The notes beneath the pieces were generated by a model, which was not told the origin of the DNA, did no database searches, and worked only from the letters and a program-made list of their open reading frames with translations. This document shows, in pieces, positions 31,436 to 40,806 of a stretch of DNA of 64,000 nt. How positions within the stretch are numbered: position 1 is the stretch's first letter; every line of letters starts with the position of its first letter. A program made the position numbers and the translations under genes. The stretch is from a virus, in IMG/VR virus record IMGVR_UViG_3300031963_000044, positions 38,636 to 102,635 of that record. The stretch is one strand, 5' to 3'.

Positions 31436-33337
31436 TTAGATTCTCGTTTGTTCCCATAAAAATTCAATAGAATTTGCATTTAATGGAATAACATATGAAT
31501 ATGTTGTTGAGCATGTACCTAAACCACCATTTAATGTCGTTAAAGTAGTATATGCGCCAGAATTTATAGAAACCTTTAATGTTCCAAATATTTTTGCACA
31601 TGCACCACCACTTAAAAGCCCACCTAATTGTAACCATAAATTTATAATACCCCCTCTTGTTCCAGCTTGTACCGTTAATTGATTTGTGGTAACTCCGGTT
31701 AATGGTCCACCATTTACAGTATTTGCTAATGGGAAGCAACTAGTATTTTGTATTAAACAACCTGTTGTAAAATTATATGATATTTTTGGTGTTGTACCCG
31801 GAGATGTTGGGTTATTTACATTTCCGCCATATGTAAATCCACTAAGTGCTGATTCGGTATTTGTTAACCATTTGTTTGTAAATGATATATTTAATGGCGG
31901 TAAAATATAATTTAAATTGTTTGTGAATTGTGTATTTTTTACCAATCCGGAACTAATTGAGCGACATTTTTGTGGTGTGATTGTTAAATTTTTAGTTCCA
32001 TATGACACAAGATTATTTGCTGACGATGTACAACCTAATACAGACGATGTTGCTGATAATGATGTGTTTGAATATACACTACCACTTAATGTATCACCAT
32101 ATGTTAATGAAACAGAATTATATTGTGTTATAGACGTTACAGATGTTAGTGTATTTGCTGAACAAACGCCGGAACCAACGGTGGTATTAGTTATTGTAGA
32201 CGTTAAACCTGTTAATAAATTACCGTTTTTATATAATAATAAGTTATTTGTAAATACAGCATTACCCGGAGACTGAAAACTAGTATTAGTTCTAAAGTCA
32301 AAATCAAAAGTTAAAGTTTCACCAACTTGTAATATTGGGTTTGGTGTGATTACAAATGGTATAATTTCTTTCGTTTGTGAGAATTGCTGAATTATATCAT
32401 AAACATTAGTTGGTGGTGTATATACTGTTGTTGGACTTGTTGTTGAGAAGTTCAAACTAAAAGTTCTTGTATTTGTTGTGTTCGATACAACCACAACATC
32501 AGATTTTGTTAAATTTGTTACAGTATCTTTAATTACTATTGTATATGACCCAGAATCTAAATTACTAAAAACAGGAGATGATTGATAGGTTAATCCACCA
32601 TTTTTTGAAAATAAATAAGAACCGGAACCACCATTAGGGGTTACAATTATTGATCCGTCTTTTGAAGATTGACAAGCTGAATTTGTTATCGACCTAGAAA
32701 ATGTTGCTGTCTGAGAACCGCAATTTCCCACCACAGCATAAACCTCAGGTCTATAATTTGAACCTTCAACCAACCAAGATAATGGTGGATTAGCCGTTGG
32801 TGGGTCATTTGCATATGTAATACCAGCATTGTAGCCTAATGGTGCGGTATAACCATCAAAAATCCATCTATTAGTTATTATATCATAATAAACTGTTAAT
32901 GTGCTTGATGTCCAAGAATTATATCCATTTATAATATTTCCGGCTTGGAATGTAAAATTATCACAGATATTAGTTTTACATCTACTTAAACAAAAAGTAA
33001 CACCTGAGGTATAAGGTATTGTTGTTGTCGTTGTTGTATATGTTGTTGTGGTTGTTGTTGGTTGTATTAAAACACAAGTGGTAACTGAGGTAAAATCACC
33101 GTAATAATCTGTAACGGTTGCGGTATATTCACCACCACCAAGACCATATAAAGTTTGACTTGTTGCACCATTACTCCATTGTATATTATATGGTGCTGTT
33201 CCCCCTGTAATTATTAATGACGCGATACCGTCAAGTGCAAGTGATGTTGACGGATTTGTTGTATTACACTCAACACCCAGTGGAAAAATTGTTACCACTT
33301 TACATTCATTAGTTGTTCCGCTACCTATTAATCCCAT
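31436..33337 (-). CDS. Virion protein with SprB-type repeats and Thr linker
   Basis: A 633-residue protein. Residues about 20-90 are a SprB-type repeat (ITGGTAPYNIQWSNGATSQT then GGGEYTATVTDYYG). A TTTTTTYTTTTTTIP linker at about 94-108 follows. The segment after it (GNIINGYNSWTSS, YYDIITNRWIFDGY) is a small domain seen in related fibres. A second SprB-like unit begins SSKDGSIIVTPNGGSGSYLF. The C-terminal third is Asn/Thr/Ser-rich beta. There is no signal peptide, so it is not a secreted host-type protein; the context is the tail operon. Likely fibre or adhesin component. Confidence 0.6.
   Translation of the reverse strand: MGLIGSGTTNECKVVTIFPLGVECNTTNPSTSLALDGIASLIITGGTAPYNIQWSNGATSQTLYGLGGGEYTATVTDYYGDFTSVTTCVLIQPTTTTTTYTTTTTTIPYTSGVTFCLSRCKTNICDNFTFQAGNIINGYNSWTSSTLTVYYDIITNRWIFDGYTAPLGYNAGITYANDPPTANPPLSWLVEGSNYRPEVYAVVGNCGSQTATFSRSITNSACQSSKDGSIIVTPNGGSGSYLFSKNGGLTYQSSPVFSNLDSGSYTIVIKDTVTNLTKSDVVVVSNTTNTRTFSLNFSTTSPTTVYTPPTNVYDIIQQFSQTKEIIPFVITPNPILQVGETLTFDFDFRTNTSFQSPGNAVFTNNLLLYKNGNLLTGLTSTITNTTVGSGVCSANTLTSVTSITQYNSVSLTYGDTLSGSVYSNTSLSATSSVLGCTSSANNLVSYGTKNLTITPQKCRSISSGLVKNTQFTNNLNYILPPLNISFTNKWLTNTESALSGFTYGGNVNNPTSPGTTPKISYNFTTGCLIQNTSCFPLANTVNGGPLTGVTTNQLTVQAGTRGGIINLWLQLGGLLSGGACAKIFGTLKVSINSGAYTTLTTLNGGLGTCSTTYSYVIPLNANSIEFLWEQTRI
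33018..33064 (-). repeat. Poly-Thr coding microsatellite
   Basis: Trinucleotide GTT/GTC/GTG repeats on the plus strand encode the Thr linker of the 633-residue protein, between a SprB-type unit and the next domain. Confidence 0.65.
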
Positions 33338-33338
33338 T

Positions 33339-33551
33339 TTATGGTGTTTGACAATTTATTATTTCACATCCATTACCATCCACCGCTTTAATACAAAAAG
33401 TTTCCATAATATCATACGGTGGTGGTATAATAAAATCATATGGTAATGATGAAATTGTTGCTATCCAAAAACAGTTATCTTCATCAGAATCACAAACATA
33501 AATATCATATGGTGTCTGACCTGTTATATTATTTATTGTTACTTGTATCAT
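33339..33551 (-). CDS. Single-domain virion protein, 70 residues
   Basis: The protein reads MIQVTINNITGQTPYDIYVC then DSDEDNCFWIATI and ends with a Cys-rich turn (AVDGNGCEIINC). The first 65 residues align with the N-terminal domain of the 265-residue protein at 44060 (MCTLTFNSITGASPFDVFV), so this is that domain as a free-standing gene. Overlap of 4 bases with the upstream RCC1 gene and one base from the next gene show it belongs to the tail operon. A small Ig-like decoration or adaptor is likely. Confidence 0.55.
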   Translation of the reverse strand: MIQVTINNITGQTPYDIYVCDSDEDNCFWIATISSLPYDFIIPPPYDIMETFCIKAVDGNGCEIINCQTP

Positions 33552-36184
33552 GATTCACAAGGGGTTTGATCTGTTGTTATATTAACAAAATTAGGATTGA
33601 TATTTTCATCAATAACTATTGTATTTAAACAAGCACAAATTGTGACAGTTGTTGTCGATGGACCAAGACCACCTCTACCTAATATTGAATTTATTAATGT
33701 GTTATTACAATCAATATAAGTAAACGGTACTTCAAGTGTAGAATAATTGCTTAAAGTATATGTAACACATTCGCAATCAGGACATGGACATTCCGAATCT
33801 ATTGAGTTAAAACACAACCCAATTGGATTAACATAGTCATTATCACAAACAGGACAAATTGGGTTTTGTCCAACGCCTAACTGACCGTATGAATTGGTAC
33901 CCCATGTAAATATTGTACCATTAATATCTTTTGCGAAAAAAACTAAGTTTTGAGTTCCAATGCCGCCTTGTTCCGCTTGACCACCAGCCCAGACATAACA
34001 CCAATCATTTTTTGTTTCTAAATTAATTCTATCAATATTGTCTTGTAAAAGTGTTTTTACATTTGATCCATATCCTTCACCCCAAGTCCAAATTCTGTCA
34101 CCATTTAAATTCGGTGTCCAATTCACACCATTTGGTGCAGTAAATGGTGCAAAATTTAAAGTTATACCAGACGTAATGGCTAATGTCATATCACCAACAG
34201 CTATTACTGATGTATATCCTGAATTTGTATTAGCACCTTCAGATTGAGAACTTGGTGGATTTACAGAAATTCCACCATCCATAGGAAACGGTCTTGAATT
34301 ATCAACCGAACCACAATTAAAGCAATCTAACTGACCTTGGGTATTTTGTCCCCATCCCCATATTGATGTGTTATCAGCTAATGCAACGGAATGATAATTT
34401 CCTGCGGATATTTGATTAAACACAACACTATTTGAATATAATGGGTATGTTGGTATTGTAATTTGTGTTGGTATTTGAGCTTCTTGATTAGCTGGTCCCG
34501 CACCTAATCCTAATGGGTTTCTCTGAGGAATTGTTAAATTAGTTCCCCAAGAATAAATAGTTCCATTATTTTTCAAACCAAGCGTATGAAATAATCCTCT
34601 AGCAATTTCTTCCCAATCTGTATCAGAACCAATCTGTGTAAATTGCATTTTATCTAAATTATCACCTAAACCTAATTGATATTTTTCATTAAAACCTGTT
34701 CCCCAAATTGTACCATTACTTCTAAGAGCAATTGTTGCTGTATTTTTTGACCATATTTTTAACCACCCATTTGGGGTTGGTGAGGTGACTTGAGTTAATG
34801 TATCAATATTAGATATACCATCGTTTAATCCTAGTTGATCTCCACCATTATTTGAGGAAGAATTACCGCAAACAAATAAATCCCCATTTGAATTGATTGC
34901 AAATGTTGATTCTAAACCAGCTTCTACATAAACCCAAGGGTATGCACCACTTGTTGGGTCTATCATTTGTTGTGGTATATAGAAAGAACCGCCAGTATAT
35001 CCTAAACCTAATTGACCAACTGAATTGCTTCCCCAAGAAAATAATGTATCACCACTAATACCCACCGTATGTCTATCACCAACTGAAATCATTGTAAATC
35101 CACAATCAGAACAAGTTGGTTCTGGTGTTGGTGTTGGGGGAGGACCATCGGGAATTGGTATACAACTACTATCACAAGATGTTATTAAAACAATTCTAAA
35201 TTGACCATTACCCGCACTCCAAGTATTATTACCCAATAGTGTTTTAGGAGTTATTATAGAACATGCACAAATTTGTATTGATTCACCAGCATTTAAATTT
35301 GTTATAATTTTTGGTTGATTATTACAATCATTATACACAAAATTATCATTTCCAAATATTCTACCAATTTGGTATCTATCGCAACAATTACAGGTACAAC
35401 CAGTATAAATTGTTGTTATACAAGTTGCAGTAAGCGTATTTGCGCTTAACATGTATCCTGACGGACATCCCGCCTTAACAAAAGGTCCAGTTTTTCCTGC
35501 TGTGGTTAATAAAGAATTTGTACTATAAATAATATCCAAATCATTATCATTAGTCGCATTAATAATTTCAGAATATGTGCTATCATATATTACTAAACCA
35601 ACCGCATTTTGAATAATACCTGACGAAGTAATTGTTAAATTAATATGATTATCACAAGATAGTAAAGTAATTGGAATTATGTGCCAAAATCTATGATAGA
35701 GTTGTGAATTTGAACCAATTATAGACGCATCACCAGATAAAATAATATCATTATTTATTGTTAAATTTATTTGTCCTGTTGGATAAATCCAAGCCCCAAA
35801 ACCTAGATAATACTGATTTGTTGTTCCTGAATTATAAAAATAATAACTAAGAGTTAATTCACCTGAAATTATTTCTGTTGACCCATTGCAATCTCCGTCA
35901 TACCAAACAGCTTGTCTATTCATGGGACCAAAAATTGAATTTCCTGTTGATCCCCACTGAGTTGCTGGTGAAGTTAAATTCGCTTGAATACCCAAAAATC
36001 CGGGGTCAGATGGAAATTCAGCATAAATCGATTCATTAGTAAAATTTGTATTATAGATTCTTGTACCATTAATACTATATTGAACATTATCTACTTTAGA
36101 TAAACAACCAATAGTACTTGCTGTTACACTAGTAGTGTTTGAAGAAAAGCAATAAGAACCACCACTACAATATTGATAAGACAT
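33548..36184 (-). CDS. Virion protein with seven-blade RCC1-like propeller
   Basis: An 878-residue protein. Residues about 30-240 are a beta domain shared with the 616-residue protein (GPMNRQAVWYDGD, YYLGFGAWIYPTGQINL, GLVIYDSTYSEIINATNDND). A TPTPEP linker precedes, from about 360 to 775, seven RCC1-type blades: FSWGSNSVGQLGLG, FVCGNSSSN...QLGLND, WGTGFNEKYQLGLGD, YSWGTN...NPLGLG, WGWGQNTQGQLD, IWTWGEGYGSN and FTWGTNSYGQLGVG. Seven is the canonical number for a closed RCC1 propeller. Two copies of a Cys-rich domain flank it (YNDCNN, ICAC). RCC1 folds bind proteins or glycans; receptor binding is inferred. Confidence 0.75.
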   Translation of the reverse strand: MSYQYCSGGSYCFSSNTTSVTASTIGCLSKVDNVQYSINGTRIYNTNFTNESIYAEFPSDPGFLGIQANLTSPATQWGSTGNSIFGPMNRQAVWYDGDCNGSTEIISGELTLSYYFYNSGTTNQYYLGFGAWIYPTGQINLTINNDIILSGDASIIGSNSQLYHRFWHIIPITLLSCDNHINLTITSSGIIQNAVGLVIYDSTYSEIINATNDNDLDIIYSTNSLLTTAGKTGPFVKAGCPSGYMLSANTLTATCITTIYTGCTCNCCDRYQIGRIFGNDNFVYNDCNNQPKIITNLNAGESIQICACSIITPKTLLGNNTWSAGNGQFRIVLITSCDSSCIPIPDGPPPTPTPEPTCSDCGFTMISVGDRHTVGISGDTLFSWGSNSVGQLGLGYTGGSFYIPQQMIDPTSGAYPWVYVEAGLESTFAINSNGDLFVCGNSSSNNGGDQLGLNDGISNIDTLTQVTSPTPNGWLKIWSKNTATIALRSNGTIWGTGFNEKYQLGLGDNLDKMQFTQIGSDTDWEEIARGLFHTLGLKNNGTIYSWGTNLTIPQRNPLGLGAGPANQEAQIPTQITIPTYPLYSNSVVFNQISAGNYHSVALADNTSIWGWGQNTQGQLDCFNCGSVDNSRPFPMDGGISVNPPSSQSEGANTNSGYTSVIAVGDMTLAITSGITLNFAPFTAPNGVNWTPNLNGDRIWTWGEGYGSNVKTLLQDNIDRINLETKNDWCYVWAGGQAEQGGIGTQNLVFFAKDINGTIFTWGTNSYGQLGVGQNPICPVCDNDYVNPIGLCFNSIDSECPCPDCECVTYTLSNYSTLEVPFTYIDCNNTLINSILGRGGLGPSTTTVTICACLNTIVIDENINPNFVNITTDQTPCES

Positions 36185-36207
36185 TATATTTTAGTTTTTT
36201 TAACCAT

Positions 36208-38058
36208 TTATGGACAACAATCTGTTGTAGTTGATGTTGTTGTGGTTGTTGCCGGAACGCAGTTATTACAATCGCAGAATACCGCATTAATTTCAGTCAC
36301 AACAGTATTTGGTGAAATATTCATAACATCCTCAAGATAAGTTGCACAATCATATTCACCATTAAATAATGCATTAATCGTTTCTCCAGTCTGAACGTAT
36401 GTTGTTCCGGTAACTAAATTATCAACAGTATAATAAATTTGTCCTGTTGTACAACTTTGTAATTTTTTAACAACATCAGGACAAATAAATACGGTATTAA
36501 CTAATTCAAATACACTACTACCGCTAAGTCCAACTGTTGGTACTGTTGTTGTTGATGTGGTTGTTGTCGTTGTAATTGATGTTATTGCTGTAATTGTTAT
36601 ATCAATACTTGTTGCTGAACATGGATTTGGTAATGGTGTCGATGTTGGTACCGGTGTTGGTGTGGGTGTAATGGCGTTATCGCATATTGTGTATGATAAA
36701 CAATTACCACTACAAGATTGATAGACATAACCAGATGGACATGTGTAGCCTGAAGTTAAATAAGTAAACCCAGAATCAGCAACCAAATCAAAAATACCGC
36801 CAATTTGTGAAGATGTTGTATAAATAATATTTAAATCACTATAAACCGTTGCTGCGGTCAATTCAGATAATGTATTATCATAAATTTCGCAACCAAATGC
36901 CGCATCGGAACTAGTATTTAAACCAAATAATTCAATGACGTTTGTTCCCTGAGGAACATCAATAGGATAAACATGCCAATATTTGAATGATGTTGTATCA
37001 TTCCAAATAGATTGAACAACTGTTTGCCCGTTAAGTCTAAATGAGAACTTATTATCAGCACCTAGACCAACATAATAAGTTTTTGCCGATGTTGATTCAA
37101 TGCAGAAAGAATAACCAATCCAAGTATCCTCTGGTAAATCTGTTCCACCTGTTAATGTTGTCCAAATACCCGATCTATTTAATGGACCATCTATTATAGT
37201 ATTTCCTGAAGTATTTCCCGTATTTTCCCAAACTGTTGTTCCTGTTAAATATGAAACAGTGGTACCAGTACCGTCAATTGAATAACCCGAATCATAAATA
37301 AAAGTTCCAAATTCTGAATATTCAAAATAAGTTTGACTAATTGCACTGTAAGTGGTTGCTGAATTTGGTGTTGTTGCCGCCGTTGTCTGAATACAAACAC
37401 ATGATGTACCAGTATATGGTTGCCAATCACAAGAAGATGGTGAGCATATACAACATATTTGACAAGGTGTTGGCGTTGGTGTGCAATCAAAAATCGCATC
37501 AAAATTAATTAGACACGTAGTTGTTGTGGTTGTCGTTGGGCATTGACCTGTAAAAAATATATCATCACATATATCTGGACATATTGATTGACAAGGTTCA
37601 GCACCAAATAAAATACATGAACCACCCAATGAACTAGACAAACACCATTTATTACCGTCATAATAAACAACTGCGGTTACTCCACTTGTTGTTGCAGTAT
37701 AAAAATAATTACCATTATATGAACCAACCACTTGATAATCACCGTCATAACTTATTGTATCTACAAAATTTGTATTTAAGCAATATTTTCCAATATCACA
37801 AAGAGTATTAGCACTTAAACACTCTTCACATGAAGTATATGTCGCTGTTACTGTAACAAAAGAACCCTCAAAGGTATATCCGGAGCCTGAAAAATTTACG
37901 ACAGTAGAACAACCAGAGTATGGTTGCGCTCCATTCGATGTGTTTCCGGTATATTCAATAAAATATGTTGACCCTGTTGATAGGGAGGTTAACGTATATG
38001 CACTTAAAATGAATAGATAATCATTATTTGCACAATCTCTAAGTTGATAATCAGCCAT
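36208..38058 (-). CDS. Virion protein with fibre-type domains and Thr/Pro linkers
   Basis: A 616-residue, Cys- and Thr-rich beta protein. It contains a small domain ending CLSSSLGGSCILFG (about residue 145), linkers TTTTTTC and TPTPTP, and at residues 250-430 a domain paralogous to one in the RCC1 protein (GPLNRSGIWTTL, YYVGLGADNKFSFRLNG, WHVYPIDVPQG, IYDNTLSELTAATVYSD). The YYVGLGADNKFSFRLNG core is reminiscent of PA14-type carbohydrate-binding folds. It ends with Thr-rich tails (TTTTTSTTT). A promoter-like box lies upstream. Likely an adhesin-type tail protein. Confidence 0.6.
   Translation of the reverse strand: MADYQLRDCANNDYLFILSAYTLTSLSTGSTYFIEYTGNTSNGAQPYSGCSTVVNFSGSGYTFEGSFVTVTATYTSCEECLSANTLCDIGKYCLNTNFVDTISYDGDYQVVGSYNGNYFYTATTSGVTAVVYYDGNKWCLSSSLGGSCILFGAEPCQSICPDICDDIFFTGQCPTTTTTTTCLINFDAIFDCTPTPTPCQICCICSPSSCDWQPYTGTSCVCIQTTAATTPNSATTYSAISQTYFEYSEFGTFIYDSGYSIDGTGTTVSYLTGTTVWENTGNTSGNTIIDGPLNRSGIWTTLTGGTDLPEDTWIGYSFCIESTSAKTYYVGLGADNKFSFRLNGQTVVQSIWNDTTSFKYWHVYPIDVPQGTNVIELFGLNTSSDAAFGCEIYDNTLSELTAATVYSDLNIIYTTSSQIGGIFDLVADSGFTYLTSGYTCPSGYVYQSCSGNCLSYTICDNAITPTPTPVPTSTPLPNPCSATSIDITITAITSITTTTTTSTTTVPTVGLSGSSVFELVNTVFICPDVVKKLQSCTTGQIYYTVDNLVTGTTYVQTGETINALFNGEYDCATYLEDVMNISPNTVVTEINAVFCDCNNCVPATTTTTSTTTDCCP
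36543..36575 (-). repeat. Poly-Thr coding microsatellite
   Basis: GTTGTTGTTGATGTGG-type repeats on the plus strand encode a run of threonines in the 616-residue protein. A shorter tract lies near its C-terminus at about 36225-36250. Confidence 0.6.
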
Positions 38059-38074
38059 ATTCTATTCTTTAAAC

Positions 38075-38082
38075 ATAAATAA
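38075..38082 (-). promoter_or_regulatory. Possible promoter box TTATTTAT
   Basis: Minus-strand TTATTTAT, one mismatch to the ATATTTAT box, 16 bases before the 616-residue gene. It sits between the glycosyltransferase gene and the tail-protein gene, in a 24-base gap. Confidence 0.25.
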
Positions 38083-39063
38083 TCAGTAACCTTGTTTTTT
38101 AACAAGCAACCTCATATTTTCAACGTATTTATATGTTGCATTATTTTTATCAACATAATCAAAAAAATCAATATTATTTCTTAATGAGTCTAACGGATTT
38201 TTATTAATAAAATCCGCCTTATAAAATCTTTCGTTTTTTTGTTGTTCGGTAATTCCAGCTAAATGAAAAATTGGGTTTGTTTCATATTTGTGAATGTCAT
38301 CGGTTGCCCAAGAAAAATTTAATTCATTCACCACTTCGGTTTTATACCCCGCATACCACATATTCCATAGAATGGACCACATTTCAGCGGTCCAAAATTG
38401 TATTTCACCGGGAGAAATTGGATATTTTTTATGAAAACTTAAAAGTTTATCATATAATTCAGTTGAATCTTTATGGATTTTATCCCATAATTTCCATTCT
38501 TGTTTTTTAAAAACATATTGAGCACCGCCTGAATTTTTTTGATTTATCCTTATTGTTTCAGGATGTAATCCAATAACTTCCGACATTTCATCGATTAATT
38601 TATTTTCAGATAATATTGGATGTTTTTGTTCATATCTTTTAGAACATTCATTTAAGTAACTATAACCTATATATCCAACAGTATCAGACATATAAATAAT
38701 ATCGTCATCTAAAAGTTTTGAAAAATTAGGAATTCTGGTTAATAGAATATCGGAATCATGTAAAAAAAATAAATTACCTCTGCTTGGTTCTTCTTTTAAC
38801 CACTTTGAAATTAAAAATGGTTTTATGCTTGGAATATAATGAGTTTTTTCTCTATCATCTTTGTAAAAATGAACATTACCATATTTTAATTTTAGCGTCC
38901 TAGCACCCTTAGATGGTTTGTCCGCGCCATTATGAAGAGAAAAAATAACATGAATATTTTCTGGGGGTACTCCCTTTTCAATAAAATTATTTATATATAC
39001 CTCTGCTTGCCAATGGAAGTAAGGTACATCATGTTGTGCCGATACAAATAATAATTCACTCAA
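38083..39063 (-). CDS. Glycosyltransferase-like protein (GT-A fold, DSD motif)
   Basis: A 326-residue protein with a GT-A-like layout. The first strand (ELLFVSAQHD), a nucleotide-sugar region (VIFSLHNGADKPSKG), and LFFLHDSDILLTR, where DSD at 103-105 would bind the metal and sugar nucleotide. The C-terminal half contains PGEIQFWTAEMWSILWNMW. There is no membrane segment. It overlaps the sulfotransferase gene by 4 bases and lies in the middle of the tail operon, suggesting that it modifies virion proteins or a host surface polysaccharide. Substrate unknown. Confidence 0.65.
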   Translation of the reverse strand: MSELLFVSAQHDVPYFHWQAEVYINNFIEKGVPPENIHVIFSLHNGADKPSKGARTLKLKYGNVHFYKDDREKTHYIPSIKPFLISKWLKEEPSRGNLFFLHDSDILLTRIPNFSKLLDDDIIYMSDTVGYIGYSYLNECSKRYEQKHPILSENKLIDEMSEVIGLHPETIRINQKNSGGAQYVFKKQEWKLWDKIHKDSTELYDKLLSFHKKYPISPGEIQFWTAEMWSILWNMWYAGYKTEVVNELNFSWATDDIHKYETNPIFHLAGITEQQKNERFYKADFINKNPLDSLRNNIDFFDYVDKNNATYKYVENMRLLVKKQGY

Positions 39064-39881
39064 AGGTTTCTATAAAAAATATCATAATACCATTTATAAC
39101 GGTCTTGAATCCAATTACAAACACCCTCACCTAAGATTTCTTTTGCGTTACTTTTTGGTAATTCAAGTTTTGTTTTGATTGTGTGGTCGCCATATATTCC
39201 ATATACAGAATCATCTTCTTTTGTTATTTGATCAATTCTATCAAAAGAGTGATAAAAAGTTGGTAATTCAAAATAATTATAAATCCTTTCAACTTCTCTT
39301 CTTGGGTTAGTTACCAAATCTTCGTATCTTATAAAAAGCATTTTTTGATTATTTCCTTCCCTAAAAATTTGATATAGTCTTTCAACTGCTAAACCAACTG
39401 GTTGACTATTTGCCCAAATATCAACTCTTTTCTCGGTTGTTGTGCCTAGCATTTTTGAGTGGTCTATTAAACCGGAATCCATATGCTGATTTTCCCTAAA
39501 CTTTTTTTCAAGAGAACAAAATATGTCTCGTAAATCTCTAACCATACAAATTATTTTTGGATTTGGATAAAATCCATCTAAAAAATTGTAATGTATTCCC
39601 CACCCTCTACTTTTATCTAAAACATATTTTTTATCTGTAATTGCATTAAAAAAACCAAACATACCGTCATGACAAAATTTATTAAAACCACTTTTCATTA
39701 ATTCATATTCTTGTGCTTTAAATTCTGGTGAATTTGTATAATTATTTCTAGCAGCATAAACCAATTCAAGAACACCAGAAGTCGGTGTTACATAAAAATT
39801 TGGATTTTGTCCTATTATATTTTGTAATAAAGTTGACCCCGCTCTAGGTAATGAGGATTGAAAAAATATTTGTTCTGGCAT
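39060..39881 (-). CDS. PAPS-dependent sulfotransferase
   Basis: A 273-residue protein with both PAPS-binding elements of the sulfotransferase superfamily: a 5'-phosphosulfate loop QSSLPRAGSTLLQNII at residues 8-23 and a 3'-phosphate segment MVRDLRDIFCS at 113-123 (Arg115, Ser123). The C-terminal part has MLFIRYEDLVTNPRREVERI, usual for these enzymes. It would transfer sulfate from PAPS to a sugar or tyrosine hydroxyl. Its overlaps with two glycosyltransferase genes (4 bases and one base) suggest a three-enzyme pathway making a sulfated glycan. A PAPS source must come from the host. Confidence 0.82.
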   Translation of the reverse strand: MPEQIFFQSSLPRAGSTLLQNIIGQNPNFYVTPTSGVLELVYAARNNYTNSPEFKAQEYELMKSGFNKFCHDGMFGFFNAITDKKYVLDKSRGWGIHYNFLDGFYPNPKIICMVRDLRDIFCSLEKKFRENQHMDSGLIDHSKMLGTTTEKRVDIWANSQPVGLAVERLYQIFREGNNQKMLFIRYEDLVTNPRREVERIYNYFELPTFYHSFDRIDQITKEDDSVYGIYGDHTIKTKLELPKSNAKEILGEGVCNWIQDRYKWYYDIFYRNL

Positions 39882-40759
39882 TATTGTAAAATTGTTTGAA
39901 TTACGATTTCAGGATTAAAAATATTATCATCAATAAATGGGCATTCTTGTGTTGAACCATTAAATGAATAATCGAATAAATAACTGTCTGGTAGTTTTAT
40001 TTCGGGTAAATTAGATATGATATTTTTATGTAGTCCATAACCAAAAACTGTTGGACTAGTCCCGACCCAGAGAACCACTGAAGGTAAACCCATTGCCGCA
40101 GCAGCGTGTTGTAAACTAGAATCAATTAAAACTCTTTTTTCTGATGCCATTAATAGCGAAAAAAGCTCCATATTTGTCATGGGTTTAAATAAGGGTTCAG
40201 TTCCTTCAATTACATTATTTTCATTTCTACAAATCTGTATTATATGATAATCATTTTTAAAAGCATTTACAATTGCTTGTGATGTAGAAAATGGCATATC
40301 TCTTGTCCAAGAGTAATTATATGGTTGTTCATTTATTGGACCACCATTTGTCTGAAGTATCATAATTGGTTTATTACGTCTCCAATCTCTAATTGCTAAT
40401 TGTTTATGTCTTAAATTAAAAACTAATTCAGGTGTTTCATTATTATATGTTAAATTATATATATTACACCAATTTTCAATTAGATGTTTCCTCTTGTAAA
40501 TATGGTCTGTTGTAAAGTATGGTTCATGTTTAAATATTAAAGTATCATTATTTAATATGTAATCCTGATAGAAATATGGCGTAATTCCAATTCTAAAAAC
40601 TCTATCAACAAAAGGTAATGTTAAAAATACCTCAGGATAACTCGCAACAACAATTAATTTTCTATCTTGATAGTTATTCTTAATACATTTTGCAACTGCT
40701 GTTGCTGCAACATTCTTTCCAAGACCACCTTCTATGTGAAAAAGACAATATTTTTCCAT
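39881..40759 (-). CDS. Glycosyltransferase family 9-like protein
   Basis: A 292-residue GT-B-type protein related to heptosyltransferases. The N-terminal Gly-rich turn FHIEGGLGKNVAATAVAK replaces the usual GDxxxxxP element, and the C-terminal donor site is conserved (LIDSSLQHAAAAMGLPSVVL then WVGTSPTVFGYG, residues 211-242). GT9 enzymes add heptose or related sugars to polysaccharides. It is the first gene of the glycosyltransferase/sulfotransferase cassette. It lies directly downstream of the YadA-like fibre gene, a context that suggests fibre or surface decoration. Confidence 0.7.
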   Translation of the reverse strand: MEKYCLFHIEGGLGKNVAATAVAKCIKNNYQDRKLIVVASYPEVFLTLPFVDRVFRIGITPYFYQDYILNNDTLIFKHEPYFTTDHIYKRKHLIENWCNIYNLTYNNETPELVFNLRHKQLAIRDWRRNKPIMILQTNGGPINEQPYNYSWTRDMPFSTSQAIVNAFKNDYHIIQICRNENNVIEGTEPLFKPMTNMELFSLLMASEKRVLIDSSLQHAAAAMGLPSVVLWVGTSPTVFGYGLHKNIISNLPEIKLPDSYLFDYSFNGSTQECPFIDDNIFNPEIVIQTILQ

Positions 40760-40806
40760 AATTTTTTTATAGAAAAAATCTTAATAAATTAATTTAAGTA
40801 AATAGA

